DNA of 15,270 bases from JADJQU01 sp035490315 (GCA_035490315.1 DATHET010000242.1:1-15270); one strand, 5' to 3'. Positions 1-6,967 are shown, counted from the first letter of the stretch. Notes: generated by a model not told the origin, from the sequence alone. A program made the numbers and translations.

Positions 1-535
1 CGAGCGTGGCGAAGGCGCCCGCCGCGCAACACGCGACGATGCACAGAGCCAGGCGCTGGCGCAAGCCGCGCTCGACGGCCCGCTCCGAGGACGTGTAGGC
101 GCAGATCCACAACACGCATGCGGCCCCGGTCAGGTCCGTGATCACGTCCGTCGCGGACATGAAGCGGCCGGGCACGCCGCCCTGGTGCAATTCATCCAGC
201 GTCCCGAGCACGATCACCAGCCCAAGCACGATCGCCGCGCTGCCGCGTCGGATCAGGGGCCAGCCGCGATTGCGGGGAAGGGCGACGATCATCCACAGGG
301 CCAGCAGGCCGAAGATCAAAGAGTGACCCGTGTTGAGGGCCCAGCTGCCGGAGATCGGGCCCGGAAGTCGAGGGCTGGGTTGCGCACTGAGCGAGAAAAT
401 CAGGCCGTACCAGGCGATCGCGAGCACGGGGCCAAAGGCTCGCGACAAGCGCCCGACCAGAGCGCCGAATCTGCGGAAACCTCGCAGCACCGGGCCGCTG
501 TCCGCCACGGATCGGGGAATCGAGTTCGGATCCAC
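1..535 (-). CDS. VanZ-like family membrane protein (C-terminus beyond left edge)
   Basis: Reading the minus strand from a GTG at 535 gives 178 residues that stay open to the window edge, so the C-terminus is missing. An in-frame TAG lies just upstream (about 557), which makes this GTG the first usable start. Hydrophobic segments lie near residues 36-50, 72-86, 99-112, 133-147 and 163-177. The VanZ hallmark is seen as DELHQ at 114-118, then a GRF and two Asp residues before a Gly-Ala in the next helix (residues 123-138). VanZ-domain proteins are small inner-membrane proteins; the founding member gives low-level teicoplanin resistance, but most bacterial members have no known function. It sits 156 bp downstream of the anti-sigma-type kinase and may be the last gene of the minus-strand run. 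No strong Shine-Dalgarno precedes the GTG, so the exact start is uncertain (GTG at 508 is an alternative). The family call is fairly firm; the role is unknown. Confidence 0.8.
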   Translation of the reverse strand, partial: MDPNSIPRSVADSGPVLRGFRRFGALVGRLSRAFGPVLAIAWYGLIFSLSAQPSPRLPGPISGSWALNTGHSLIFGLLALWMIVALPRNRGWPLIRRGSAAIVLGLVIVLGTLDELHQGGVPGRFMSATDVITDLTGAACVLWICAYTSSERAVERGLRQRLALCIVACCAAGAFATL

Positions 536-691
536 GTGGGGCCGGGCGAGCTTGGACTAGCGCGACACGGGTACGTTTCGCGGCGCTTGCAGCGCGACTG
601 CCATGGTCACGTTCCGCGGTGATTGCGGTGCGACGAGGGCGGACTCGGGCGCGCGAAATCGAGAAGGCGACAGTTGCACAGGACTTCGAGG

Positions 692-1153
692 TCAGGCGCG
701 CTTGATGGCGGTGATCTTCAGTCCCTTGCCATCGGCGCTGCGCTCGACGGAGATCTCATCGACCATCGCGGCCATCAGGAAAAAGCCGCGGCCGCGTTCG
801 TCGTCGAGATCGGGCAGCTCGCCGGGGGTGAGCCGTGTGCGGACCTCTTCGGGGTCACCGCCGCCCTGGTCGGAGACCTGGGCTCTCCAGCCGCTCGAGG
901 AGGCCTCGAGGACCAGCTGCATGGTGACCGGACTGCTCAAGTCCTTCTCGTCGAGTGCCGCGTTGCCCCCACCGTGATCGACGGCGTTCGCCAACAGCTC
1001 CGACACCACGAGCGTCAGGGTTTCCAGCGATTCGCCCCTCACGCCGGTCTCGCGGGCGAATTTCCGTGCGACCTGGCGCGCCATGCGCACGGCGCTGTGA
1101 GCGGCGGGCAGGAGCATTTCGAGCACCTTCGGCGGCTTCGGGATGCGTGCCAT
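692..1153 (-). CDS. Anti-sigma-factor-type serine kinase, RsbW/SpoIIAB-like (HATPase_c_2)
   Basis: The 153-residue protein has the layout of RsbW/SpoIIAB kinases. The N-box, SELLANAVDHGGG, is at residues 51-63 with Glu52 and Asn56 placed to contact ATP-Mg. The G1 box, SDQGGGDP, is at 94-101, and the G2 box, ERGRGFFL, is at 119-126 before the final strand. Family members bind a sigma factor or phosphorylate a STAS-domain antagonist in partner-switching systems; others act in light, stress or developmental control. It starts with ATG two bases after the nadC stop codon, so it is probably cotranscribed with nadC and possibly coupled to it. No sigma factor, STAS antagonist or PP2C phosphatase lies in the window, so its partner cannot be named. 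Length and motifs are normal for a stand-alone kinase domain. The fold is confidently assigned; the regulated target is unknown. Confidence 0.87.
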   Translation of the reverse strand: MARIPKPPKVLEMLLPAAHSAVRMARQVARKFARETGVRGESLETLTLVVSELLANAVDHGGGNAALDEKDLSSPVTMQLVLEASSSGWRAQVSDQGGGDPEEVRTRLTPGELPDLDDERGRGFFLMAAMVDEISVERSADGKGLKITAIKRA

Positions 1154-1155
1154 GC

Positions 1156-2202
1156 TCAGGCGGGACGGAGGTAGAAGGAAAAATCGAGCGCCGGCGCCGA
1201 GTGAGTCAACGCGCCGATCGAAATCCGATCGACTCCGCTCGCGGCCACCAGGGCCACGTTCTGCTCGCTGATTCCGCCGGAGGCCTCCAGCTCGAGGGGC
1301 CGGGGCCGTCCACGGGCTCGCTCGCGCAGGGCAGTCACGGTGCGGGGCAGGTCCCCCGCGGCGAAATTGTCGAGCATGACCACGTCCGCGTCGCCGTCGA
1401 CGCCGGCCTGGGCCTCGCCGAGGTCGCGGGCCTCGCTGGTGATCCTGATCCGCGGCCCGAGCTCCGCGCGCAGGCGGCGCAGCACTTCGATCAGCGCCAT
1501 CCCGGCCAGGTCAGCGTGGTTGTTCTTCACCATCGCCTCGTCGAACAGGCCCAAGCGGTGGTTCTCGCCCCCGCCGCAGCGCACGGCGTATTTCTCGAGC
1601 ATGCGAAGGTTGGGCGTCGTCTTGCGCGTATCGAGGACGCGGGCGCGGCCGGCGCAGAGCTCGACGAAGCGCGCGGTCAGGGTCGCGATACCGGACAGAC
1701 GTTGCACGAAGTTCAGGCCGGTCCGCTCGGCGAAGAGCATGGCGCGGGCCCTGCCCAGCGCGCGCAGGACTTCCTGACCCGGGGCGACTCGCTGTCCATC
1801 GCGAACCAGAAGCTCGACTTTTGCTTTCGGATCGCAGACCTCCAGGGCCCGCGCGAAAATCGCTCCCCCGCACAGGACGCCGGGCGCCTTCGCCACCAGC
1901 CGCGCCCGGGCCAGGGCCTGGTCGGGAATGACGGTGTCCGAAGTCAGGTCGATGCGTCGCTGCTCCGACCCGGCCGGGCCAGCTCCGCGGGCGTCGCGGG
2001 CGAGAGCTTCGCGCCGCGCGGCCGGAATTCCGTCCTCGTCCAAGGCCGCCAGCAGCACCGCGTCGATTGCCTCGCGCGGCGGAGCTTGCACCAGGCCCTG
2101 GTCGGGCGAATGAACGCCGTCGGAACGGCTCGAAGGCGGGAGGCTCACGAGGGCGGCGCGTCGGCGTGGGGTGCGAGTGTACGCGAGGCCGCGACGCCCC
2201 AC
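1156..2202 (-). CDS. nadC: Nicotinate-nucleotide pyrophosphorylase (quinolinate phosphoribosyltransferase)
   Basis: NadC converts quinolinate and PRPP to nicotinate mononucleotide, CO2 and pyrophosphate in de novo NAD synthesis (cytoplasm). From GTG 2202 the protein has 348 residues, with AERTGLNFVQRLSG (158-171), LDTRKTTP (190-197), CGGGENHRLGLFD (209-221), MLDNF (276-280), EASGGI (306-311) and GALTHSAPALDFS (330-342), all in family order. The PRPP- and quinolinate-binding Arg, Lys, His, Glu and Asp positions appear intact. The N-terminal domain contains an inserted Ala/Arg-rich stretch before the IDLTSD segment. Start choice: the frame is open back to a TTG at 2277, but GTG 2202 has GGGAG at 2211-2215 and overlaps a TAG that fits the end of the upstream gene. 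GTG 2148 or 2091 would give more usual lengths (330 or 311 residues) but have poorer ribosome sites. Function is secure; the first 40 or so residues are not. Confidence 0.93.
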   Translation of the reverse strand: MGRRGLAYTRTPRRRAALVSLPPSSRSDGVHSPDQGLVQAPPREAIDAVLLAALDEDGIPAARREALARDARGAGPAGSEQRRIDLTSDTVIPDQALARARLVAKAPGVLCGGAIFARALEVCDPKAKVELLVRDGQRVAPGQEVLRALGRARAMLFAERTGLNFVQRLSGIATLTARFVELCAGRARVLDTRKTTPNLRMLEKYAVRCGGGENHRLGLFDEAMVKNNHADLAGMALIEVLRRLRAELGPRIRITSEARDLGEAQAGVDGDADVVMLDNFAAGDLPRTVTALRERARGRPRPLELEASGGISEQNVALVAASGVDRISIGALTHSAPALDFSFYLRPA

Positions 2203-2761
2203 TACGGCGTCTCCCGCGAGCGCTGGATCCTCTGCCGGATTCCGGCGGGACTGAGCCACTCGGCTCGGGGTCGGCAATTCCTGGCGGGTCGGGATCCTCT
2301 GGCGGCAGGTCGGTTGGCTCCTCCGCCGGCGTCAGGTACACGCCGATCGGCCGCGGCAAGGGCAGGCTGGGCGCCGGTTGAGCATCGCGCCAGCTGCGGA
2401 TGCGCTCCTCGGTCACCGGTCCGATTCCTGGCACATCGTCCGCCTCGAGCGGCGGCGATCGCCGGTCGTGATCCCAGCGTGCAGCGGCGATCGCGCGGGC
2501 GCGGCCCTCCCCCACCCCGGGCAACTGGCGCAGCTCGCGTGCATTCATGTTGGTCAGATCGCGAGGTGAGTCGGCGACCGATCCCTGGACTCCGTGTCTG
2601 CAAGCCTGGGCCTCGAAGTGCGCCGTCACCGCGGGCGGCGGAGAGAAGACGTCCGCGGACAAGATTCCAAGCACGATGAAAACCCAGGCCGGACCGAACG
2701 GCTCGGCGCGGGCCGCTTGGACATCGCCATGGGAACGGGCTGGCTGGCTGGGAGGATCCAC
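2202..2761 (-). CDS. ComEA-like helix-hairpin-helix protein, probable frameshift near its 3' end
   Basis: From GTG 2761 the frame encodes a short N-terminus, one hydrophobic segment (residues 23-39), then two helix-hairpin-helix motifs: LRQLPGVGEGRARAIAA (77-93) and a second around PGIGPVTEERIRSW (111-124). This matches the ComEA tandem-HhH module, a non-specific DNA binder usually anchored outside the membrane for DNA uptake, although many HhH-only proteins have unknown roles. An acidic, Pro-rich tail follows. After about residue 165 codon quality collapses in this frame, which runs on for some 690 nt inside nadC without a stop. The next frame becomes strongly G/C-third and ends at TAG 2202-2204. 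One missing base in the four-G run at 2267-2270 (plus strand) would join them into a protein of about 186 residues ending RQRIQRSRETP. I therefore annotate the gene to 2202. The HhH call is firm; the frameshift is inferred from codon positions, and whether it is real or a sequencing error is open. Confidence 0.72.
2211..2215 (-). promoter_or_regulatory. Shine-Dalgarno site supporting nadC start at GTG 2202
   Basis: The minus strand reads GGGAG, then eight bases, then GTG. The G of the GTG is also the last base of a TAG stop in the neighbouring frame (TAGTG). This arrangement is typical of translationally coupled genes. It supports both the nadC start chosen here and TAG 2202-2204 as the ancestral stop of the upstream HhH gene. 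Confidence 0.5.
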
Positions 2762-2821
2762 ATCCAGACGACCGCGCTCGCGACCTCTGGCGGCCCGAAT
2801 TCTCGGATTTTTTCGAGAGGC

Positions 2822-3727
2822 TCAGCCCCTGGACAGCAGCGTGGCGCAGGAAGCTTCCAGCGATCTCCCCAGCCCGTGGTGCGCGAACGTCGAAAGCTCC
2901 TCCATGACCATTCCCTGCAGCTTGCGCAGAGCCAGCGCCGCCCTGCACTCCGGCGCCGCGGTGATCACGCACAGTCGGCGCGCGACGCTCTTCACGACTT
3001 CGCGGTCGTCCGGCACGCATCCGATGTAATGCACGCCGCGGCCGAGGAACCGCTGGCACACGCTCTCGATGCGCTGCGCCGTGCGCGCACCCTCGTCCTC
3101 CTCGAATGTCCTGTTGACGATCAGATCGACGCAGGCGTCCGGCTTGCGCGCGAACAGCACCTTCAAGAAAGCATAGGCATCGGTCATCGCCGTCGGATCC
3201 GGCGTGGTGACGATCACGGCCAGATCCGCGGCGGCGGCGAACGCAATTGTCTGCTCGGAAATCCCCGCCGCTGAGTCCACGATCAAGGCCTCGTAACCGG
3301 CGTCGAGCTGCTCGATGCCCTGCGCGATCCGCGACAGCTCGGCCGGCGTCAGCGAAGCCATCTGCGACACGCCGCTGCCTCCCGCGAGCAGATCCAGCCG
3401 CGGCGAGCAGATCGTCAAGGCCTGCGACGACTGCGCCCGACCGCGCACCACGTCGACCAGCGTCAACTTCGGCTGCACGTTCTGCATCAGGTGGGCGTTG
3501 CCCACTCCGAGATCCGCGTCGATCAGCAGCGTGCGGCAATGCTCGGCCCACAAGGCGGCGAAGGCCGCGCTCACTACCGACTTACCCGTACCGCCCTTGC
3601 CGCTCGCGATGCAGATCGACGGCGCGTGAGATCGATGCAAGAGCGCGGTCTCGCGCGCGAGCGACGAACTCATCGTCTGCGGAGCGCGCAGCGGTTGCAG
3701 GATCCGCAAGGCTTGATCCCAGTTCAT
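2822..3727 (-). CDS. FlhG/FleN-type MinD-like P-loop ATPase
   Basis: This 301-residue protein is a SIMIBI-class MinD/ParA-type ATPase. It has the deviant Walker A SGKGGTGKS at 42-50 (signature Lys44 plus Lys49), switch I DADLGVGNAHL at 70-80, and the Walker B/switch II region LIVDSAAGI at 148-156. The DADLG-GN and DSAAGI motifs and the later P-T-A-M-T-D-A-Y-A-FLK segment (178-189) resemble FlhG/FleN, which control flagellar number and placement, more than cell-division MinD. The N-terminus begins MNWDQALRIL, recalling the DQA-containing FlhF-activating helix of FlhG, though the spacing to the LR pair is two residues shorter than the usual DQAxxLR. I see no obvious amphipathic membrane-targeting helix at the C-terminus. 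No flhF, flhA or other flagellar gene is in the window. It lies 54 bp downstream of an unrecognised gene and 60 bp upstream of the HhH gene, probably in one operon. Another positioning role is possible. Confidence 0.88.
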   Translation of the reverse strand: MNWDQALRILQPLRAPQTMSSSLARETALLHRSHAPSICIASGKGGTGKSVVSAAFAALWAEHCRTLLIDADLGVGNAHLMQNVQPKLTLVDVVRGRAQSSQALTICSPRLDLLAGGSGVSQMASLTPAELSRIAQGIEQLDAGYEALIVDSAAGISEQTIAFAAAADLAVIVTTPDPTAMTDAYAFLKVLFARKPDACVDLIVNRTFEEDEGARTAQRIESVCQRFLGRGVHYIGCVPDDREVVKSVARRLCVITAAPECRAALALRKLQGMVMEELSTFAHHGLGRSLEASCATLLSRG

Positions 3728-3781
3728 CGCAAGAGCAGATCCCTTCCTGCTCCGCGAGTCGATCCTACGCTCCGCGGCGGG

Positions 3782-4663
3782 CTATCCGGATTGACGAAAT
3801 GCGGCAATTTCCTCCGGCGTCAGCGTCATGCCGGCGTCGACCGCGGCAAACATCGGCGAGTCGGGAGAGCCGCTCGCCATCGGGCTCGAGCCGAGCAGGG
3901 TCACGTAGCGCTCGAGCACCCGGTCGACGAAGACCTCGACTTCCGCCGAGTCGGCGATCTGGCGCGGCCCCTCCAGGGGCGGGATCTGACCCTCGACCAC
4001 GCCCTCGATCAGGGCGATCGAGCACAAGAGGTCCTCGCCCAGACGCCAGAACAGGCTGCGCTCGCCGCTGGAGAGCACGAGCTGGGTGTCGATGCGACTG
4101 ATGCGCTTGATCAGGAGCTCGCCGACCGTCCGGCGGCCGATGGGCAGGGCGGAAAGGAATGCTTCCGGCCCGTGGTGAGCCTCGGGCGCGTTGCGAACGA
4201 TGCTCGGCGCCAGGGGCACGAGGTAGGCGCGCTCGCCTCGCGAGCTGGAAAGCTGGCGCAATTCCAGGATCCGCAGGCTGCTCGCGCCCAGGACGCACAG
4301 GCGTGCCAGCAATTGCTCGGAAAAAGACGGGGCGATCAGGGCGACGATCGGCTCGAGCGCGGTGCGCACGCGAGGCGAGCGCAAATGCTGCGCGAGGACG
4401 GGGCGATTGCGCTCGAAGAACACCAGCGCATCGAGCGCGCTGACCAACCCGACTTCGCCGGTTCCGTCGCAAAACAAGGCAAAAACGATGCGGCCCGAGG
4501 GGTCGATCCCGACCCAGTCGACGCTGCGCCCCTCGCCGAGATCGAGCTCGCTGTCGACCCATTCGACGTCGGCGAAGGCGTCCTGCAGCGCCGCTACCCA
4601 CAAGGCAGAAGCTGCGCCCGCGGGTCCCGCTCGAGATCCCCCCTTGGACGCCATGGTCCCCAT
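3782..4663 (-). CDS. Unrecognised soluble protein between ruvC and the FlhG-like gene
   Basis: The 293-residue frame has coding-like third positions and starts at ATG 4663; a second ATG at 4654 is also possible and has a GGGG a few bases upstream. I do not recognise the family. Residues about 30-85 read as strand-rich: a VDSELDLGEG stretch, then VDWVGIDPSGRIVFALFCDG, then a helix. This order loosely recalls PD-(D/E)XK nuclease-fold proteins of the NERD/NucS kind, but the E-x-K expected after the second strand is replaced by ALF, so catalysis is not supported. The middle (about 95-215) alternates helices and strands with an Arg/Ile-rich RRTVGELLIKRISRIDTQL segment. The C-terminus ends in TPEEIAAFRQSG, which looks like a short helical tail. 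No signal peptide or membrane helix is evident, so it is probably cytoplasmic. It follows ruvC by 69 bp and precedes the FlhG-like gene by 54 bp, suggesting cotranscription. Function is unknown. Confidence 0.75.
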   Translation of the reverse strand: MGTMASKGGSRAGPAGAASALWVAALQDAFADVEWVDSELDLGEGRSVDWVGIDPSGRIVFALFCDGTGEVGLVSALDALVFFERNRPVLAQHLRSPRVRTALEPIVALIAPSFSEQLLARLCVLGASSLRILELRQLSSSRGERAYLVPLAPSIVRNAPEAHHGPEAFLSALPIGRRTVGELLIKRISRIDTQLVLSSGERSLFWRLGEDLLCSIALIEGVVEGQIPPLEGPRQIADSAEVEVFVDRVLERYVTLLGSSPMASGSPDSPMFAAVDAGMTLTPEEIAAFRQSG

Positions 4664-4732
4664 TGAAGGGGCGCGCGTGCCAAAGCGCCAGAGTGGCTCG
4701 GCGGGATTAGGGTGCGTCTCGAGCAGAGGCTT

Positions 4733-5671
4733 CTAGCCGTGTCGCTGCTGCGGCATGGAGCGCAGGACGTGGGTCAGGGCCAGGGCGAGCGCGTCGCTGG
4801 CGTCGAGCGGCTCGGGCGCCTCCGCCAGCTCCAAGCGGCGAGCGACCATGGCCGCGACCTGCGTCTTGTGGGCCGCACCGTTGCCGACCAGCGCCTTCTT
4901 GGCCGCGGCCGGCGGGTACTGGTGCACCGCGACGCCGACAGCTGACGCGCAGGAAAGCACCACGCCGCGGGCCTCGCCGATGCGCAGGGCGCTCTGCATG
5001 TTCTTGTGGGCGAAGGCCTCCTCGACGGCGACCACGGTCGGCCGGTGGAGCTCAATCAGCCGATCCAATTCGCGCCGGATCAGGCCCAGGCGCTGGGGCA
5101 GATCGCCCGTGCCCGCGCGGATCACTCCGGCAGCCACGAGGCGCGGACCGCGCGGCGTGAGCACGATGGCGCCCCAGCCGACGATGCGCGTGCCCGGATC
5201 GATGCCCAGGATCACCGTCGCGCTCGCGCCCTGGGCCGTTGCCTGTTCGTCGCGATCGCGAGCCACCGCGCCGGTGGCGGCGAGACTACGCACCGCACCG
5301 CTGGCAGCGAGACTTGGCACCGCACCGCTGGCAGCGAGACTTGGCACGGCACCGCTGGCAGCGCGACTTGGCACGGCACCGCTGGCAGTGAGACTTGGCA
5401 CGGCGCCGCTGGCCGCGAGACGAGGCACGGCGGCAGTGGCGGCGAGGCCGGCCCTCGCGTCGTTGGCCGCGAGGCGAGACCCCGCGTCACGGGTCGCAAC
5501 CGAGTCAGGAACCTCCATTGCCGCAGGGCTCGAGGCTGAGCTGGCCTTCGCCGAAGTCGCCGGCGCAAGCGCGCCCGCGACCGCGGCAGCTCGCTCGGCG
5601 AGGCTGGGTGCGACGAGCGGCCGCACCACGGGACGGCGCACGGCGCGCGGTAGCGGACTTTCAGGCGGCAC
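4733..5671 (-). CDS. ruvC: Crossover junction endodeoxyribonuclease RuvC with a repetitive N-terminal extension
   Basis: RuvC cuts Holliday junctions symmetrically during recombination, normally with RuvAB. The catalytic core spans about residues 152-305 of 312. Metal-binding acidic residues are in place: Asp158 in ILGIDPGT, Glu217 in VVAVEEAF, and Asp290/Asp293 in LDASDALALALTH. The AHKNMQSALRIGEARG helix (221-236) is also typical. RuvC proteins are usually near 165-175 residues, so about 150 N-terminal residues are extra. They are Ala/Ser/Pro/Val-rich and include six or more copies of a nine-residue unit such as AASGAVPSL (about residues 83-137). I use GTG 5671, the start of the open frame. 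ATG 5518 or any GTG within the repeat could be the true start, and codon bias in the repeat is weaker than in the core. It is divergent from ispD and heads the minus-strand run. No ruvA or ruvB is adjacent. Confidence 0.9.
   Translation of the reverse strand: MPPESPLPRAVRRPVVRPLVAPSLAERAAAVAGALAPATSAKASSASSPAAMEVPDSVATRDAGSRLAANDARAGLAATAAVPRLAASGAVPSLTASGAVPSRAASGAVPSLAASGAVPSLAASGAVRSLAATGAVARDRDEQATAQGASATVILGIDPGTRIVGWGAIVLTPRGPRLVAAGVIRAGTGDLPQRLGLIRRELDRLIELHRPTVVAVEEAFAHKNMQSALRIGEARGVVLSCASAVGVAVHQYPPAAAKKALVGNGAAHKTQVAAMVARRLELAEAPEPLDASDALALALTHVLRSMPQQRHG
5270..5431. repeat. 27-bp tandem repeat, six copies, in the ruvC 5' region
   Basis: Units begin at 5270, 5297, 5324, 5351, 5378 and 5405, spaced exactly 27 bp. 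The central four are nearly identical (plus strand accgctggcagcgagacttg as core), with single-base changes between copies. Degenerate copies continue to about 5485. Because 27 is a multiple of three, the array is read as a nine-residue unit in each open frame; in the RuvC frame it is Ala/Ser/Pro-rich. There are no spacers, so this is not a CRISPR array. Confidence 0.92.
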
Positions 5672-5722
5672 CCCCGCACCCTACGCTTTGGCCCGCGCGA
5701 GAGGAAGTTGCGCGCCGCATCG

Positions 5723-6466
5723 ATGCAGCCACCGAAGGATCGTCCCCTCCCCTTGCGCGCCGCGGCGGTGATCGTCGCCGCGGGCGATTCGACGCGCATG
5801 GGCGCCGAGCAGCGCAAGCCCCTGCTGCGCCTGGCCGGACGCACGCTGATCGAGCACACCCTCGCCGCCTTCGACCGCGCGTCCTGCGTGCTGGAGATCG
5901 TGATCGTCAGCCATCCCGCGGACGTCGAGACCTTCGCCCAGATGGCGCGCGACGCGACGCGGTTGCATCCCTCCTTCCTGAAAGTCCGCGCGGTGGTGCC
6001 CGGCGGCCGCCGCCGCACCCACTCGGTGCGCCACGGGGTGCGCAGCGTGTCGCAGGAAGTCGACGTGGTCCTGGTCCACGACGCCGCGCGGCCGCTGGTC
6101 GAGGCGGACGTGATCGAAGAGGCGGCGCGAGTCGCGCAACGCGATGGAGCGAGCGTGGTCGCGGTGGCGGTGCGCGACACGCTGAAGACCTCGGCTTCGG
6201 GCACCCACGCGGAGCGCACCCTCGATCGATCCGTGCTCTGGGCCGCGCAGACTCCCCAGGCTTTCCGGCGCGAGCTCCTGATCGAGCTCCTCGCGCGCGC
6301 GGAAGGGGACGAATTCGAGCCGACCGACGACTGCGCCCTGCACGAGCGCTACGTAGGCCCGGTGACGATCGTGCCCGGCGACGTCTGCAATCTGAAGGTC
6401 ACGACTCCGTCGGACCTGGTCCTGGCCGAAGCGCTGCTTCTGTGGCGCGCGAAGGGAACGACATGA
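5723..6466 (+). CDS. ispD: 2-C-methyl-D-erythritol 4-phosphate cytidylyltransferase
   Basis: IspD transfers CMP from CTP to methylerythritol 4-phosphate in the MEP route to isoprenoids (cytoplasm). Family motifs appear in order: the nucleotide-binding VIVAAGDSTRMGAEQRKPLL near the N-terminus, PGGRRRTHSVRHGV, the VLVHDAARPLV metal/substrate loop, a DTLK segment, the QTPQAF motif, and the closing TDDCALHE and NLKVTTPSDL elements. From ATG 5723 the protein has 247 residues, near the usual 230-240. A TTG at 5708 would add five residues and has GAGAGG only a few bases upstream, so it could be the true start. The gene diverges from ruvC and its stop overlaps the ispF start (ATGA), indicating translational coupling. 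All expected motifs are intact. Confidence 0.95.
   Translation: MQPPKDRPLPLRAAAVIVAAGDSTRMGAEQRKPLLRLAGRTLIEHTLAAFDRASCVLEIVIVSHPADVETFAQMARDATRLHPSFLKVRAVVPGGRRRTHSVRHGVRSVSQEVDVVLVHDAARPLVEADVIEEAARVAQRDGASVVAVAVRDTLKTSASGTHAERTLDRSVLWAAQTPQAFRRELLIELLARAEGDEFEPTDDCALHERYVGPVTIVPGDVCNLKVTTPSDLVLAEALLLWRAKGTT
6452..6457 (+). promoter_or_regulatory. Shine-Dalgarno site for ispF
   Basis: AAGGGA lies five bases before ATG 6463, inside the end of ispD. Together with the ATGA stop/start overlap it fixes the ispF start. Confidence 0.6.
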
Positions 6467-6942
6467 AGACGCGCGTCGGTCTGGGCTTCGATCTGCACCG
6501 GCTCGTCGCGGGACGAGCCTGCGTGCTCGGCGGCGTGCGCTTCGACCATCCCAGCGGGCCGCTCGCCCACTCCGATGGCGACGCGGTGCTGCACGCCTTG
6601 ACCGACGCGCTGCTCGGAGCGGCGGGGCTCGACGACATCGGGACGCTGTTCAGCGACAAGGATCCGCGCTGGAAAGGAGCTGAGTCATCGCGTTTCTTGT
6701 CCGCGGCGATGGAGATGCTGCGCGCGCGCGGCTGGCGCGTGGTCAACGCGGACATCGTGGTCGCCACCGAAGGTCCGCGCATCGCTCCGATGCGCGCCGC
6801 GATGCGCGCGCGGATCGCGGAGCTGCTCGGAGTCGAAGCCGACGCGATCAACGTCAAGGGCAAGACGCTCGAGGGACTTGGAGCCTTGGCGCAAGGCGCG
6901 GGGATCGCCGTGCAGGCCGTGTGCCTGATCAGCGCCGAGTAG
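6463..6942 (+). CDS. ispF: 2-C-methyl-D-erythritol 2,4-cyclodiphosphate synthase
   Basis: IspF cyclises CDP-methylerythritol 2-phosphate to MEcPP with loss of CMP, two steps after IspD. The 159-residue protein has the normal family length. The zinc ligands are visible: Asp and His in GLGFDLHRL (residues 6-14) and the later His in AHSDGDAVLHAL. The SDKDPRWKGA segment and the C-terminal NVKGKTLEGLG...GAGIAVQAV signature complete the assignment. The active-site strand reads KGKTLE where many homologues have KATTTE, which looks like a variant rather than a defect. The start ATG overlaps the ispD stop and is preceded by a good Shine-Dalgarno. The ispE step between them is not encoded nearby. The next gene is convergent. 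Confidence 0.96.
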   Translation: MKTRVGLGFDLHRLVAGRACVLGGVRFDHPSGPLAHSDGDAVLHALTDALLGAAGLDDIGTLFSDKDPRWKGAESSRFLSAAMEMLRARGWRVVNADIVVATEGPRIAPMRAAMRARIAELLGVEADAINVKGKTLEGLGALAQGAGIAVQAVCLISAE

Positions 6943-6967
6943 CGAGCGGCCGGTCCCAGTCGCTCGC
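6942..6967. terminator. Possible bidirectional hairpin between ispF and the convergent membrane gene
   Basis: A perfect 7-bp inverted repeat, GCGAGCG (6942-6948) and CGCTCGC (6961-6967) with a 12-base loop, starts on the last base of the ispF stop codon. It lies between two converging genes, where terminators are expected. No T-run follows on either strand, so it would not be a classical intrinsic terminator. Confidence 0.28.

Noticed and set aside
955..2679. Plus-strand open frame of 574 codons across nadC
   Set aside because: It is antisense to nadC and the anti-sigma kinase, with low-complexity Arg/Ala composition and no motif.
1511..2761. HhH protein as a single 416-residue protein extending through nadC
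   Set aside because: Beyond about residue 165 the translation becomes Arg/Gly/Pro-rich with poor codon bias and overlaps nadC for hundreds of bases; a frameshift is more likely.
2801..2818. Hairpin TCTCG/CGAGA just downstream of the FlhG-like gene as a terminator
   Set aside because: The stem is only five base pairs and the T/A run is in the loop rather than after it, so it does not fit an intrinsic terminator.
5270..5485. CRISPR array or operator array at the 27-bp repeats
   Set aside because: The repeats are directly adjacent with no spacers, have no dyad symmetry, and sit in an open coding frame with no cas genes nearby.
5395..6942. Plus-strand 515-codon frame ending with ispF
   Set aside because: The part before 6463 overlaps ispD in another frame and reads as Arg-rich shadow; the true ispF start is ATG 6463 with a Shine-Dalgarno.
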